Shown here: in pieces, positions 27,201 to 35,939 of the stretch
Position numbering within the stretch: the stretch's first letter is position 1
How the letters are laid out: each line of letters starts with the position of its first letter
Assembly (NCBI RefSeq): GCF_020740795.1
Contig: NC_067282.1
Span: 169,786,274-169,850,273, forward strand
Origin: Apus apus
Taxonomy: Eukaryota > Chordata > Aves > Apodiformes > Apodidae
Length of the DNA stretch: 64,000 nt
Direction of reading: 5' to 3'
Notes under the pieces: model-generated
Seen by the model: the letters and a program-made list of their open reading frames with translations, nothing else
Database searches by the model: none
What the model was told of the DNA's origin: nothing
Program-made: the position numbers and the translations under genes

Positions 27201-28739
27201 TTCCTTTCTAATCCTTGCTCAATGTTTTATCACAATGAAAAGGTTCACCACTCAGCAATATTAAGATATAATTAACTCTTGTTACTAACATGGCACAGAC
27301 CATAAATATTATGTGGTGTTCATACATTTCTAGATGACAAGCAGATTTAGAGATTTGAGCTGTGTGAAATTCTGTTTCTATCTCCTATTGCCTTAGTTTA
27401 AAGTCCCAGAAGATGTATTCCAGATGTGCTTTGCTAATATGATTATTTTATAAAAGTGCAGACAGATTTTAGGAGTAACACCCTGATTTTGCAATTTGCA
27501 GTCTCCATGAAGCTCTTTTTTAATTTATTTTTTAAATTTTTTTTAAATTTCCATCTAAGTTAATGGTTCTTTGGTCTTACATTAGTTTCATCCAATTGTC
27601 ATAGATCACAAGAGACTTGTCATTCAGTGGCAACTGATCATTGAGTCATTTAGATTTCCAAGCCTCTTTATGCATTCATGCTGATTCAAAGGAAACACAA
27701 TGAGTGCTTTAGGTGGAGTCTTGGAAGATTCCGTGAGGATTAATTATAAGTTAGCATGTCAAAAGTGATCAATGCAGTTTATAGAGGCTCTCTATTTTCA
27801 CACACACATGTACACACATATCCATGAGGTGCATATTTTATATATTTGTTATTTATGTGTGTGTGCCTGTATAGACACAGCTGTGATGCATACTCTAATA
27901 TTATAGATTCAGATTAAAGTTGAAGAGTGCAAAGGCTGAGATATCTTGTTTATATTTCATTTTATAGCTGATGGCTGGATGAGCATGAATTTTCCTTTTA
28001 GTTTGTATTTCTCCCCAAAGCATATTAAAAAAAAACCGTTTCCCTTCACTTTGAATGAGTCTAGTGCCCTCAAGTGAAACCACTGACTCATGCTCCTTCA
28101 AAAGCCTTTGGTGACCATTAATTCAGGAAACTACATGTAAGAGAAAATAGTTGGCTTGGCTGTCTTGGAGCAAGTTAAAATAAAAATCCTTGGTCATAGG
28201 ACCATCTTCTCCTAACACATTCCCAGGACTGACTTTCTTTTTATTGGTTAGCTTGCAACATTGTAGCCAAGTTTCTTTTTCTATGCCTACTTTGTGGAAT
28301 TAAAGCAAAGCTGCCATATCTTACACACCATGTCAAACCACTCACAGGTGGCTGCTGCAAAGGACTTCTACAGGGAATCCAGACAGATCATGTCTTCCAA
28401 GTCATACTTGATCTCTTTGATTTTCATCATTCATTTCCTAGGTCTTTGCCAGAATGGGGAAACTGAAATACACCTTTCATATTGCAGCATTACTCTAAAA
28501 AGTAATTAAAAATTCACAGGAGCTTAAAAAGATACATGACTACTCTTATAACAATGAAAATAATTTATCAGCTTCCTAGTTTGTATACCAGTTACAGTAG
28601 TATGCTTGTTTGAGTGCTGCAGTGGCTGTCCCAGTGGCCTGTGGTTTTCAGTTTGTTCTGCTCTCCTGTCCACAAGAAAAAGAGATTAAGAAGGAACAGT
28701 CAAGAATTATCCTTTATTCATAGGTCTTTTGTCCATCAT
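21212..28739. other. Unique non-coding DNA
   Basis: No supported gene. Low-complexity spots are a T-rich run at 22194-22236, an A/T run at 27519-27552 and a short CA/TG-rich stretch at 27798-27862. AT-rich DNA with many TAAT cores lies around 21830-22090. The longest open frame (24501-25028 plus, 175 residues) has no domain and is probably chance. Confidence 0.5.
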
Positions 28740-28996
28740 TGCCCCACAATGAAAGGCAATGGGCACAAGCTGGAGCATAGGAGGTTCAAGTTAAACATAT
28801 GGAAAAGCTTCTTCACTGTGAGACTGACAGAGCACTGGAACAGGCTGCCCAGAGAGGTTGTGGAGTCTCTTTCTCTGGAGACATTCAAAACCCTCCTGGA
28901 TGTTCCTGTGTGGTCTGCTGTAGGTGATCCTGCTCTAGCAGGGGAGTTGATGATCTTCAGAAGTCCCTTCTAGCCCTGACCACTCTGTGACTCTGG
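28740..28996 (+). repeat. CR1 LINE 3' tail
   Basis: The CR1 end is recognised by GGGCACAAGCTGGAGCATAG, then AGAGCACTGGAACAGGCTGC, then GAGAGGTTGTGGAGTCTC, then GAAGTCCCTTCTAGCCC and a decayed octamer tail (CTCTGTGACTCTGG) at 28983-28996. Only the last 260 bp or so of the element remain. The 119-residue open frame across it (28614-28973) is a repeat by-product. Confidence 0.92.
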
Positions 28997-31988
28997 CCTA
29001 CTTGTTTCAGTGCTAAAACCACAGGTAGAAGCAGCTTTCCCATGTAAATCCTACACCACTTCCTAATTACTGGTGGCAGCAGCATCTTTCTCTCTGCTAC
29101 TAGGACAGCAACACAGAGGTGTCAATTGAGAATGCCTCTCCTAAAACTAAAATGCCCTGAATATCCAATCCCATGTACTGTATCATGGAAGTTTGTTTAA
29201 AAAAAAAAAAAAATTTAATATTAAAAATTTTTGTTGTTGTTGTGGGTATTTTTTTTCATTTACTTCCCCCCACCCCCGAGTGTTTTTTTAATGTATTTCT
29301 TGAACTTCAGCACCTAGACAGCTATGCATATGTGGATTGATGCTTCAGGGACAGCTGGTAAAAACCACAATACTTTAGCTTATTATTTTTAATTCAATTA
29401 ATAGAAACCAGACACCAGGCTTGAATTATCCCTTCTGCCTTTCATCACAAAGACAAGTATCTTAAGCAGAGATGGGCCATTATATATTCTCTGTGCATAG
29501 ACCAGGGTGCCTAAAAATATCTTCAGCAGAGAAATATCATTGTAAAACCTTATTTCTTCCAGGCTATGTTTGTTTATTGGGTAACAACCCTCTCTGTAGA
29601 GTAGCTTGGTGGAATAAAATATACACATTCCATGAGCCCTAAAAGAAGACCAATACAAATGAACCTCTGCTGGCTCTGTCAGTATAGAAACACAGCAGTA
29701 TGCAGCTCATGCCTCCAAAACCTACATCTTAAATACCTAAGAAAGACACAGGATTGCAACGACTGTAGGTAGAATAATCAGCACAGTCATGTCAAAGATG
29801 GTAATTCAATTTTTTTTCCATGCACTTACTATTTTTACTCAAACAATAGTTTGGTTTTCTTTCCTTTGTTTCTTCCCTCATGACTGACCCCAGAGAAAAA
29901 CCTCGGGTTTTGTCTTAGGACATTCTGTGAGTGGGAATTATGCTGCCCGGCTTCAGACACTGATAACTGAGATGTTGACAGCAGACCCACTCACCCCAGT
30001 TCCCTTCATGCTCTGTTGAGGGGAACAAGCACATTGCAGTGAGCAATTCATTAGCCCTATTTTAAGCATTTGCTTTAGGTAGGCAAATCAAACATTCATA
30101 TGGGTGAATTTTTTGCTCTGGAGTGAACCTAAATTACTAGCTCAGATGGGGACGTCTGTGCTGTATGTGGTTGTTGCTCTCTTTTGGCATCTGCTGCCAT
30201 GAAAAGCTCCAGTCCAGGGTAGGAGCCACTCTGGTCTGATGCAGAATGGTCATTCATGTATCCTGAGTGTCTCCTGGGCCATGGGCTCACCACAGAGACA
30301 CAGCACGTGTTGCTTGACCATTTTCTGCTAGCTAGTGGTTTGGGCTGAGAGAGGACTAGCTAATACTGGAAATGCTGAGGGGAGCGGTGGAGGAGAAACA
30401 ACTTGCCAATGCCCATCTTATGTCTTCCCTTAGAAACTCAGACTTGTCATGTTTGTCTCCCTAGGCTGCCTTTTCTGTTGGGGAAGACATTACAAACTAA
30501 ATAACAGAACAACTGGAACCATCCATGAACAGCTGCAATGACAGCAGTGGGCTACTTCCCAAGGGCTGCTTGAGAAATGCAAAGGAAAACCTTGCATTGC
30601 ACTGCCAAATCTAGGAGAACATTTCTGAGAGACTGAAGCCATGATAGCTCACCCCGGTCACATAATCACATCCTTCCCTTCACTTACTCTTATTACATAG
30701 TGGTATGGGTTTGATTATTGTGTCAGCAAATACCCTACATCCTTGAAAAGGATGAGTATGACATGTTTGGAAATATGGAAAACGCCAATAGGTTAAACAT
30801 AATTCACATAAAGCTAATAAAAAGAAAAAATAATTTACATATTAATCACAAAGTTCTCATCTGCGAAAAGACAGCAGGAAAATTGATCGCTCGCAACTAC
30901 AGACTGAGAAAGCAGGCTGAAGAGTGAATTGAGCTCAAAGACAGGATGTGGCATGACTTTCATCACATGCAGACTGAATTTAAAAGCTCAGATTTGGTAG
31001 GGACAAATCCATTAGCCACAGTGCATCAGCTCTTGGTGGGTACATGGGGATTCCATAGCTGCTCTGAAGAAATTCACATTGACCCAGACAAAGAGCTGCT
31101 TATACACTGGTATCCGTGAGAAATCCCTTATAACCTTAGCAAGACAGACACACACTATGGTCATTTTTAAAATTACTAGATAAATTACAGGGTAAGAAGT
31201 CAAAGAGCAGCTCAGAAATACTAGTTGATCTTGTTCCTGATCATAATGGTTATTGTCTCCTTTATTAGAAACACTCTCAAAACAGATGGCAAGTGTTGTG
31301 TGGGTGAACTCAAACACACAGCTCTGGCAGCTGAACATTGCATTTGTGTATGTGCGTGCACACGTGTGTACATACACTGGGAAAAGGATGAGCTGAAATT
31401 AAAGGCTGCTTCAGGAATTAAGATTCTCAGGGAGGCTAATTACAGCAGACCGTTGCTAGTAAGCAGGTGTAATTCAGGGAAGTATATACACAAGTACTGT
31501 TACTACAACACCACCAACTGCTATGTGCAGTGCAAACCTCTGCAGATCATTCAGGCTTGATTGCAGAGAGATTGTCTATCTGTGGAATATTACTTATTTC
31601 ATCATTTCAGAAAAAAAGGAGGAGTTCTTCACACACAAAAGGCAAAATAATGGAAGCTGGCCATGCTATCTGCTCTCCACTCATTCTCCTAATACCAACA
31701 GTGTCTGGCCATTTATAGTTTGAAATCTTAACTATTTCATCTGTTCCTGCCCTTGAAAAGCCATTACTGTAGCATTAGATCATGCACTCTTACTAGTTTA
31801 TGAACCTCTCCTGAGTTTTTAACTGAAGTTTTCCATATGGATTCAGTGTCTCAGACTCCACAGTTGCTTGTTTTGTAAGCTCTGCTGAAAGCAGTCTGGC
31901 TGTTTCTGAGATGGGTGACTAAAATAAGGACCTTTTCTTCAGAACAGAAGAAAAAATATTATGATGACTTCTAAGAAGTGATTCCATG
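28997..31988. other. Unique non-coding DNA
   Basis: No supported gene or mobile element. An A run followed by T-rich sequence lies at 29198-29270, and a short GT/AC-rich alternating stretch at 31346-31374. Open frames are all under 125 residues and show no motif. Confidence 0.5.
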
Positions 31989-31993
31989 CCTTG
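31989..31993 (+). repeat. Target site duplication, left copy (CCTTG)
   Basis: CCTTG sits directly before the LTR end TGTGGCC and matches the five bases after the other LTR end at 38047. A 5-bp duplication is the usual mark of ERVL-type integrases. Confidence 0.93.
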
Positions 31994-32116
31994 TGTGGCC
32001 GTTTGACTCAGGTCCGACAACAATGCTCTCGATCCCCTCCCCCCCCCCACCCAGTCAGGGAAGGAGAGAGAGAACAGGAGAGAGACTTGGCTGGGTTGAA
32101 AACTAAACTACACAGC

Positions 32117-32122
32117 TTTAAT
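32117..32122 (-). terminator. Poly(A) signal ATTAAA in the 3' LTR
   Basis: The element strand reads ATTAAA inside TTTTAATTAAAGC, downstream of the TATA-like stretch and upstream of the G-rich end of the LTR. ATTAAA is the commonest natural variant of AATAAA. It would mark the end of the R region. Confidence 0.5.
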
Positions 32123-32157
32123 TAAAACACTAATGAATCACACAAGAAAATATATAC

Positions 32158-32169
32158 AATTATATACAG
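32158..32169 (-). promoter_or_regulatory. TATA-like element in the 3' LTR
   Basis: The element strand reads TGTATATAATTG here, about 40 bases before the poly(A) signal, as expected for an LTR promoter. The same bases survive in the 5' LTR. Other TA-rich words lie on both sides, so the exact box is uncertain. Confidence 0.45.
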
Positions 32170-32699
32170 ATATATTCAGATATGGGCAAAAGCCTCTCGC
32201 CTCCCCCCACCCCCAGCAACTCCCACAGCACTCCCCTGAACTGGGAAGAGTCCCGAGAAATCCCGGAGCCGCTGCTGGAGAAAGCAGAGAGTTATGAGGG
32301 TCAGGAGAGCTCGAGCCTAAGGGTCGGCGGTGATGGACGAGCAGAGTCCTCCCCTGACGCCGGCCATGGACGGAAGAGAGCGGCGAGAAGAAGGAGGAAG
32401 CTGTCTTCTAAGATCTCTGTCCTTCCTCTGAGCCTACGTAGATATATGGAATGGAATATCTTTGGCCAATTTTGCTGTCTGTCTAACTCAGCCTCCCACG
32501 GGGGGGGTCAGAGATCTCCCCATAGTGTCTGAGCCGGCAGAGTGAAGGTGTAACCTTGAAGCCTCAGTAGTTAGAAAAACATTCCACTGTCTTATCAGCC
32601 TAGCAGAACACACAGTTGCTAGTTACAAGAAAGCTTACTGAAGGAAAAAAAAAATCAGTGAAAAGAAAAATTGGCTTAATCCTGGCTCACACCAGGACA

Positions 32700-32713
32700 T
32701 TCCACCCCTTATT
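32700..32713 (-). other. Polypurine tract of the provirus
   Basis: The element strand reads AATAAGGGGTGGAA directly before the LTR start TGTCC. This is the expected place and composition for the primer of plus-strand DNA synthesis. It lies about 50 bases after the integrase stop codon, leaving no room for env. Confidence 0.8.
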
Positions 32714-32760
32714 CCATACCATATATTACATACAGGCTCTATACTTTACCAGCTGTCAAA

Positions 32761-34683
32761 TTAAGGATTCTCTCCCAAAGTCAGATTACCTTGAGGTACA
32801 TATTGTACTTTACCATCCTCCATCATCACACACCAGGTATGTCCAGGTCCCTGAGCAAAAGCAATACCCCTGACAGGTTTACCTTTGCCTGAAGCAGGAT
32901 AGACCCAAACACTTTTACCCAGCAGATTTCTTTCACATACCACAGGGACTTTATCCCCATCTGTAGTATGCAACAGGTCTGACTGGGCAGGACCAGCCCG
33001 ATTGATGGATCCCCTGGTATTAACTAACCAGGTGGCCTTTGCCAAATTTTTATCCCAGTTTTTGAAAGTTCCACCACCCATTGCCTTTAGGGTAGCCTTC
33101 AACAGACCATTGTACCTTTCAACTTTCCCTGAGGCCTGTGCATAGTATGGGATATGGTAGATCCATTCAATACCATGCTCTTTAGCCCAGTCAGTGACAA
33201 GACTGTTTTTGAAATGAGTCCCATTGTCTGACTCAATTCTCTCTGGAGTACCATGTCTCCACAAAATTTTCTTCTCAAGACCCAGAATAGTATTCCTGGC
33301 TGTGGCATGAGGCACAGGATATGTCTCCAACCATCCTGTACTTGTTTCCACCATTGTAAGCACATAACGCTTACCCTGGCGGCTCTGAGGAAGTGTGATG
33401 TAGTCAATTTGCCAGGCCTCTCCAAATCTGTACTTTGACCACCTCCCCTCATACCACAAAGGTTTCAACCGTTTTGCCTGCTTAATTGCAGCACATGTCT
33501 CACAGTCATGGATCACCTGTGCAATAGTGTCCATGGTTAAGTCCACCCCTCGGTCACGAGCCCATTTGTATGTTGCATCTCTGCCCTGATGACCTGAAGC
33601 ATCATGGGCCCACCGAGCCAGAAAAAGCTCACCCTTGTGTTCCCAGTCTAAGTCTACTTGGAATACTTGGGCAGCCTCATCTGCTCTTTGGTTGTGTCGA
33701 TGTTCCTCAGTGGCTCGACTCAGAGGCACGTGTGCATCCACATGACGCACTTTTACCTCCAGTTTTTCTATCCGAGCTGCAATGTCTTTCCACAGGTCAG
33801 CAACCCAAATAGGTTTACCCTTTCGCTGCCAGTTATTCTGCTGCCACTGTTTTAGCCAACCCCACAAGGCATTTGCTGCCATCCACGAGTCAGTGTAGAG
33901 GTAGAGTCTCGGCCACCCCTCTCGCTCAGCAATGTCCAAAGCCAGCTGGATGGCTTTTACCTCTGCAAACTGACTTGATTCACCTTCTCCTTCAGCTGCT
34001 TGTGCAACCAGTCGTGTAGGACTCCACACGGCAGCTTTCCACTTCCGGTGGTTCCCTACAAGACGACAGGAGCCATCGGTGAAAAGAGCAAATTGTTTCT
34101 CAGTCTCTGGTAGATGATCATATGGTGGAGCTTCTTGAGCTCGTCTCACCACTTCTTGTGGTGGCATTCCAAAGTGGGTGCCTTCTGGCCAGTTTGTAAT
34201 TGCTTCCACAATACCTGGACGATTAGGTTTCCCTATTCGGGCTCTTTGGGTGATCAAAGCAGTCCATTTACTCCAAGTCACATCGGTGGCATGATGGACA
34301 GGAGAGAGGTTATTCTCGAACATGAATCTCAGCACCGGTAGCCTGGGCGCCAGAAAGAGCTGTGCTTCAGTGCCAATCACTTCTGAAGCGGCTCTAACTC
34401 CTTCATATGCTGCAAGTATCTCCTTCTCAGTTGTTGTGTAGTTGGCCTCGGAACCTCTGTAGCTCCGGCTCCAGAATCCCAGGGGTCGACCTCGAGTTTC
34501 CCCTGGTGCTTTCTGCCAGAGGCTCCAGTTGGGACCATTGTGTCCGGCTGCAGTGTAGAGCACGTTCTTGATGTCTGGCCCTGTTCGAACCGGTCCAAGG
34601 GCCATTGCCTGCGCAATCTCCTTCTTGATCTGCTCAAAAGCTTTCTGTTGGTCAGGACCCCATTTGAAATCATTCTTCTTTCT
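32761..34683 (-). CDS. ERVL-like Pol, RNase H and integrase part
   Basis: This is the second half of Pol. It is open from the frameshift near 34683 to a TAA at 32761-32763; the first ATG (34605) is internal and not a real start. Counting from that ATG, RNase H shows D177 (FTDGSC), E215 (QFAEVKA), D239 (YTDS) and D290 (RHVDAH), the four metal-binding acids. The integrase zinc site follows as H334, H339, C368 and C371. Its catalytic acids are D401, D460 and E496, with exactly 35 residues between the last two. RNase H removes RNA from the hybrid; integrase joins the DNA to the chromosome. The part is full length with no stops and no dUTPase after it. It lies in a different frame from the reverse transcriptase, so it cannot be made from this copy without a frame change. 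Confidence 0.93.
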   Translation of the reverse strand, partial: RKKNDFKWGPDQQKAFEQIKKEIAQAMALGPVRTGPDIKNVLYTAAGHNGPNWSLWQKAPGETRGRPLGFWSRSYRGSEANYTTTEKEILAAYEGVRAASEVIGTEAQLFLAPRLPVLRFMFENNLSPVHHATDVTWSKWTALITQRARIGKPNRPGIVEAITNWPEGTHFGMPPQEVVRRAQEAPPYDHLPETEKQFALFTDGSCRLVGNHRKWKAAVWSPTRLVAQAAEGEGESSQFAEVKAIQLALDIAEREGWPRLYLYTDSWMAANALWGWLKQWQQNNWQRKGKPIWVADLWKDIAARIEKLEVKVRHVDAHVPLSRATEEHRHNQRADEAAQVFQVDLDWEHKGELFLARWAHDASGHQGRDATYKWARDRGVDLTMDTIAQVIHDCETCAAIKQAKRLKPLWYEGRWSKYRFGEAWQIDYITLPQSRQGKRYVLTMVETSTGWLETYPVPHATARNTILGLEKKILWRHGTPERIESDNGTHFKNSLVTDWAKEHGIEWIYHIPYYAQASGKVERYNGLLKATLKAMGGGTFKNWDKNLAKATWLVNTRGSINRAGPAQSDLLHTTDGDKVPVVCERNLLGKSVWVYPASGKGKPVRGIAFAQGPGHTWCVMMEDGKVQYVPQGNLTLGENP

Positions 34684-35936
34684 GATACCTCATAGAGAGG
34701 TTTCACAATTTCACTGTAACATGGAATATGCATTCTCCAGAAACCAACAGTCCCTAAAAAGGTTTGAGTGTCCTTTTTAGTTGATGGTGGGGCCATAGCT
34801 GTTACTTTGTTAATCACATCCATTGGGATCTGGCGACGACCATCTTGCCACTTGATTCCCAGGAACTGGATCTCTCGCGAAGGTCCCTTGACCTTGCTTC
34901 TTTTTACAGCAAAACCAGCATCCAGAAGAATGTGGATGATCTTTTTACCTTTCTCAAAAACTTCTTCTGATGTGTCACCCCACACAATTATGTCATCAAT
35001 ATACTGCAGGTGTTCTGGAGCTCCACCCTTCTCCAGTGCAGCATGGATCAGTCCATGGCAAATGGTTGAGCTGTGTTTCCACCCCTGGGGCAGTCGATTC
35101 CAGGTGTACTGGACTCCCCTCCAGGTGAAAGCAAACTGTGGCCTGCACTCTGGTGCTATAGGAATAGAGAAGAATGCATGAGCAATGTCAATAGTGGCAT
35201 ACCACTTAGTTGCTTTTGACTCCAACTCATACTGAAGCTCTAGCATGTCCGGTACAGCAGCACTAAGTGGTGGTGTCACTTCATTCAGGCCACGATAGTC
35301 CACTGTCAGCCTCCACTCGCCATCAGGCTTTCGCACTGGCCAGATAGGACTACTGAAGGGTGAATGAGTCCTGCTAATCACACCTTGGCTTTCCAATTGC
35401 CGAATCAGCTTATGAATGGGGATCACAGAGTCTCTGTTGGTGCGATACTGTCGTCTATGCACTGTTGAAGTGGCAATTGGCACCTGTTGGTCTTCAACCT
35501 CCAGCAACCCTACTACAGAAGGGTCATCTGAAAGGCCAGACAAAGTACGCAGCTGTTCAGTGTCCTCAGTCTCTACAGCTGCTATACCAAAGGCCCACCG
35601 GTACCCTTTTGGGTCACGGAAGTATCCTTTCTTGAGATAGTCTATGCCAAGGATGCACGGAGCACCTGGGCCAGTCACTATAGGGTGCGTTTGCCACTCC
35701 TTACCAGTGAGGCTCACACCGGCCTCCACAACAGTCAGTTGTTGAGAACCTCCTGTCACTCCAGAGATAGTGACAGGGTTTGTCCCTTTATGACTCGATG
35801 GCATTAGAGTGCACTGTGCACCAGTGTCCACCAAAGCTTTATATCTTTGTGGTTCTAATGTGCCAGGCCACCGAATCCACACAGTCCAATAAACTCGGTT
35901 GTCCCTCTCCTCCTCCTGGCTGGAGGCAGGGCATCC
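34377..35936 (-). CDS. ERVL-like Pro-Pol, protease and reverse transcriptase part
   Basis: The frame begins directly after the gag UAG and continues in the gag frame, so it would be made only as a readthrough fusion. It encodes an aspartic protease with the active-site DTGA at 35828-35817 and a C-terminal CILGIDY. The reverse transcriptase follows with VDYRGLN, ATIDIAHAFF, LPQGW and the catalytic YIDD at 35003-34992. Protease cuts Gag and Pol; reverse transcriptase copies the RNA genome. All three RT acids (the D of IDIAHAF and the pair in YIDD) are present. Sequence downstream of about 34683 in this frame is a nonsense tail ending at 34377. No ATG is needed because the frame has no own start. 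Confidence 0.93.
   Translation of the reverse strand, partial: GCPASSQEEERDNRVYWTVWIRWPGTLEPQRYKALVDTGAQCTLMPSSHKGTNPVTISGVTGGSQQLTVVEAGVSLTGKEWQTHPIVTGPGAPCILGIDYLKKGYFRDPKGYRWAFGIAAVETEDTEQLRTLSGLSDDPSVVGLLEVEDQQVPIATSTVHRRQYRTNRDSVIPIHKLIRQLESQGVISRTHSPFSSPIWPVRKPDGEWRLTVDYRGLNEVTPPLSAAVPDMLELQYELESKATKWYATIDIAHAFFSIPIAPECRPQFAFTWRGVQYTWNRLPQGWKHSSTICHGLIHAALEKGGAPEHLQYIDDIIVWGDTSEEVFEKGKKIIHILLDAGFAVKRSKVKGPSREIQFLGIKWQDGRRQIPMDVINKVTAMAPPSTKKDTQTFLGTVGFWRMHIPCYSEIVKPLYEVSERRMISNGVLTNRKLLSRSRRRLRRQWPLDRFEQGQTSRTCSTLQPDTMVPTGASGRKHQGKLEVDPWDSGAGATEVPRPTTQQLRRRYLQHMKELEPLQK
34673..34690 (-). other. Frameshift inside pol
   Basis: The reverse-transcriptase frame stops making sense after YEVSER, and the RNase H frame becomes open only just downstream of a TGA at 34690-34692. 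The switch therefore lies within the purine run AGAAAGAAGAA. A change of -1 (one base lost or two gained) explains it. Translation in the first frame runs on as nonsense to 34377. No canonical slippery heptamer is seen, and mid-Pol is not where retroviruses shift frame, so I read it as a mutation or sequence error. Confidence 0.85.
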
Positions 35937-35939
35937 CTA
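35912..35939 (-). promoter_or_regulatory. Gag-Pol amber codon with downstream hairpin (possible readthrough site)
   Basis: The last gag codons read CAA CCC TAG, and GGA TGC CCT follow in the same frame with no other stop. Ten bases after the UAG a GC stem can form: CCTCC pairs with GGAGG around an AGCCA loop (35926-35912). Outer pairs such as CCCT with AGGG are possible. A UAG plus G with a nearby structure is how gammaretroviruses express Pol by readthrough. Here this is an inference from layout. Confidence 0.65.

Larger units (their letters stand above)
31994..32699 (-). repeat. ERVL-like 3' LTR, full length (706 bp)
   Basis: On the element strand it begins TGTCCTGGTG (32699) and ends CGGCCACA (31994). 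The left boundary is proven because sequence shared with the other LTR stops exactly at TGTGGCC. The U3 part (32179-32689) is GC- and CpG-rich with C-rich runs near 32200. It is followed on the element strand by an AT-rich TATA-like stretch, a poly(A) signal and a run of ten G. The 116-residue open frame on the opposite strand (32182-32532) has no motif. Confidence 0.95.

Noticed and set aside
32182..32532. 116-codon frame antisense to the provirus, inside the LTR
   Set aside because: It sits in GC-rich U3 and shows no motif. An antisense retroviral gene was considered but nothing supports it.
32713..32760. Room for env or a dUTPase after integrase
   Set aside because: Only about 50 bases separate the integrase stop from the polypurine tract, so neither gene is present.
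34673..34690. Programmed -1 frameshift inside pol
   Set aside because: No canonical slippery heptamer with structure is seen and the place, inside Pol after RT, is not used by known retroviruses.
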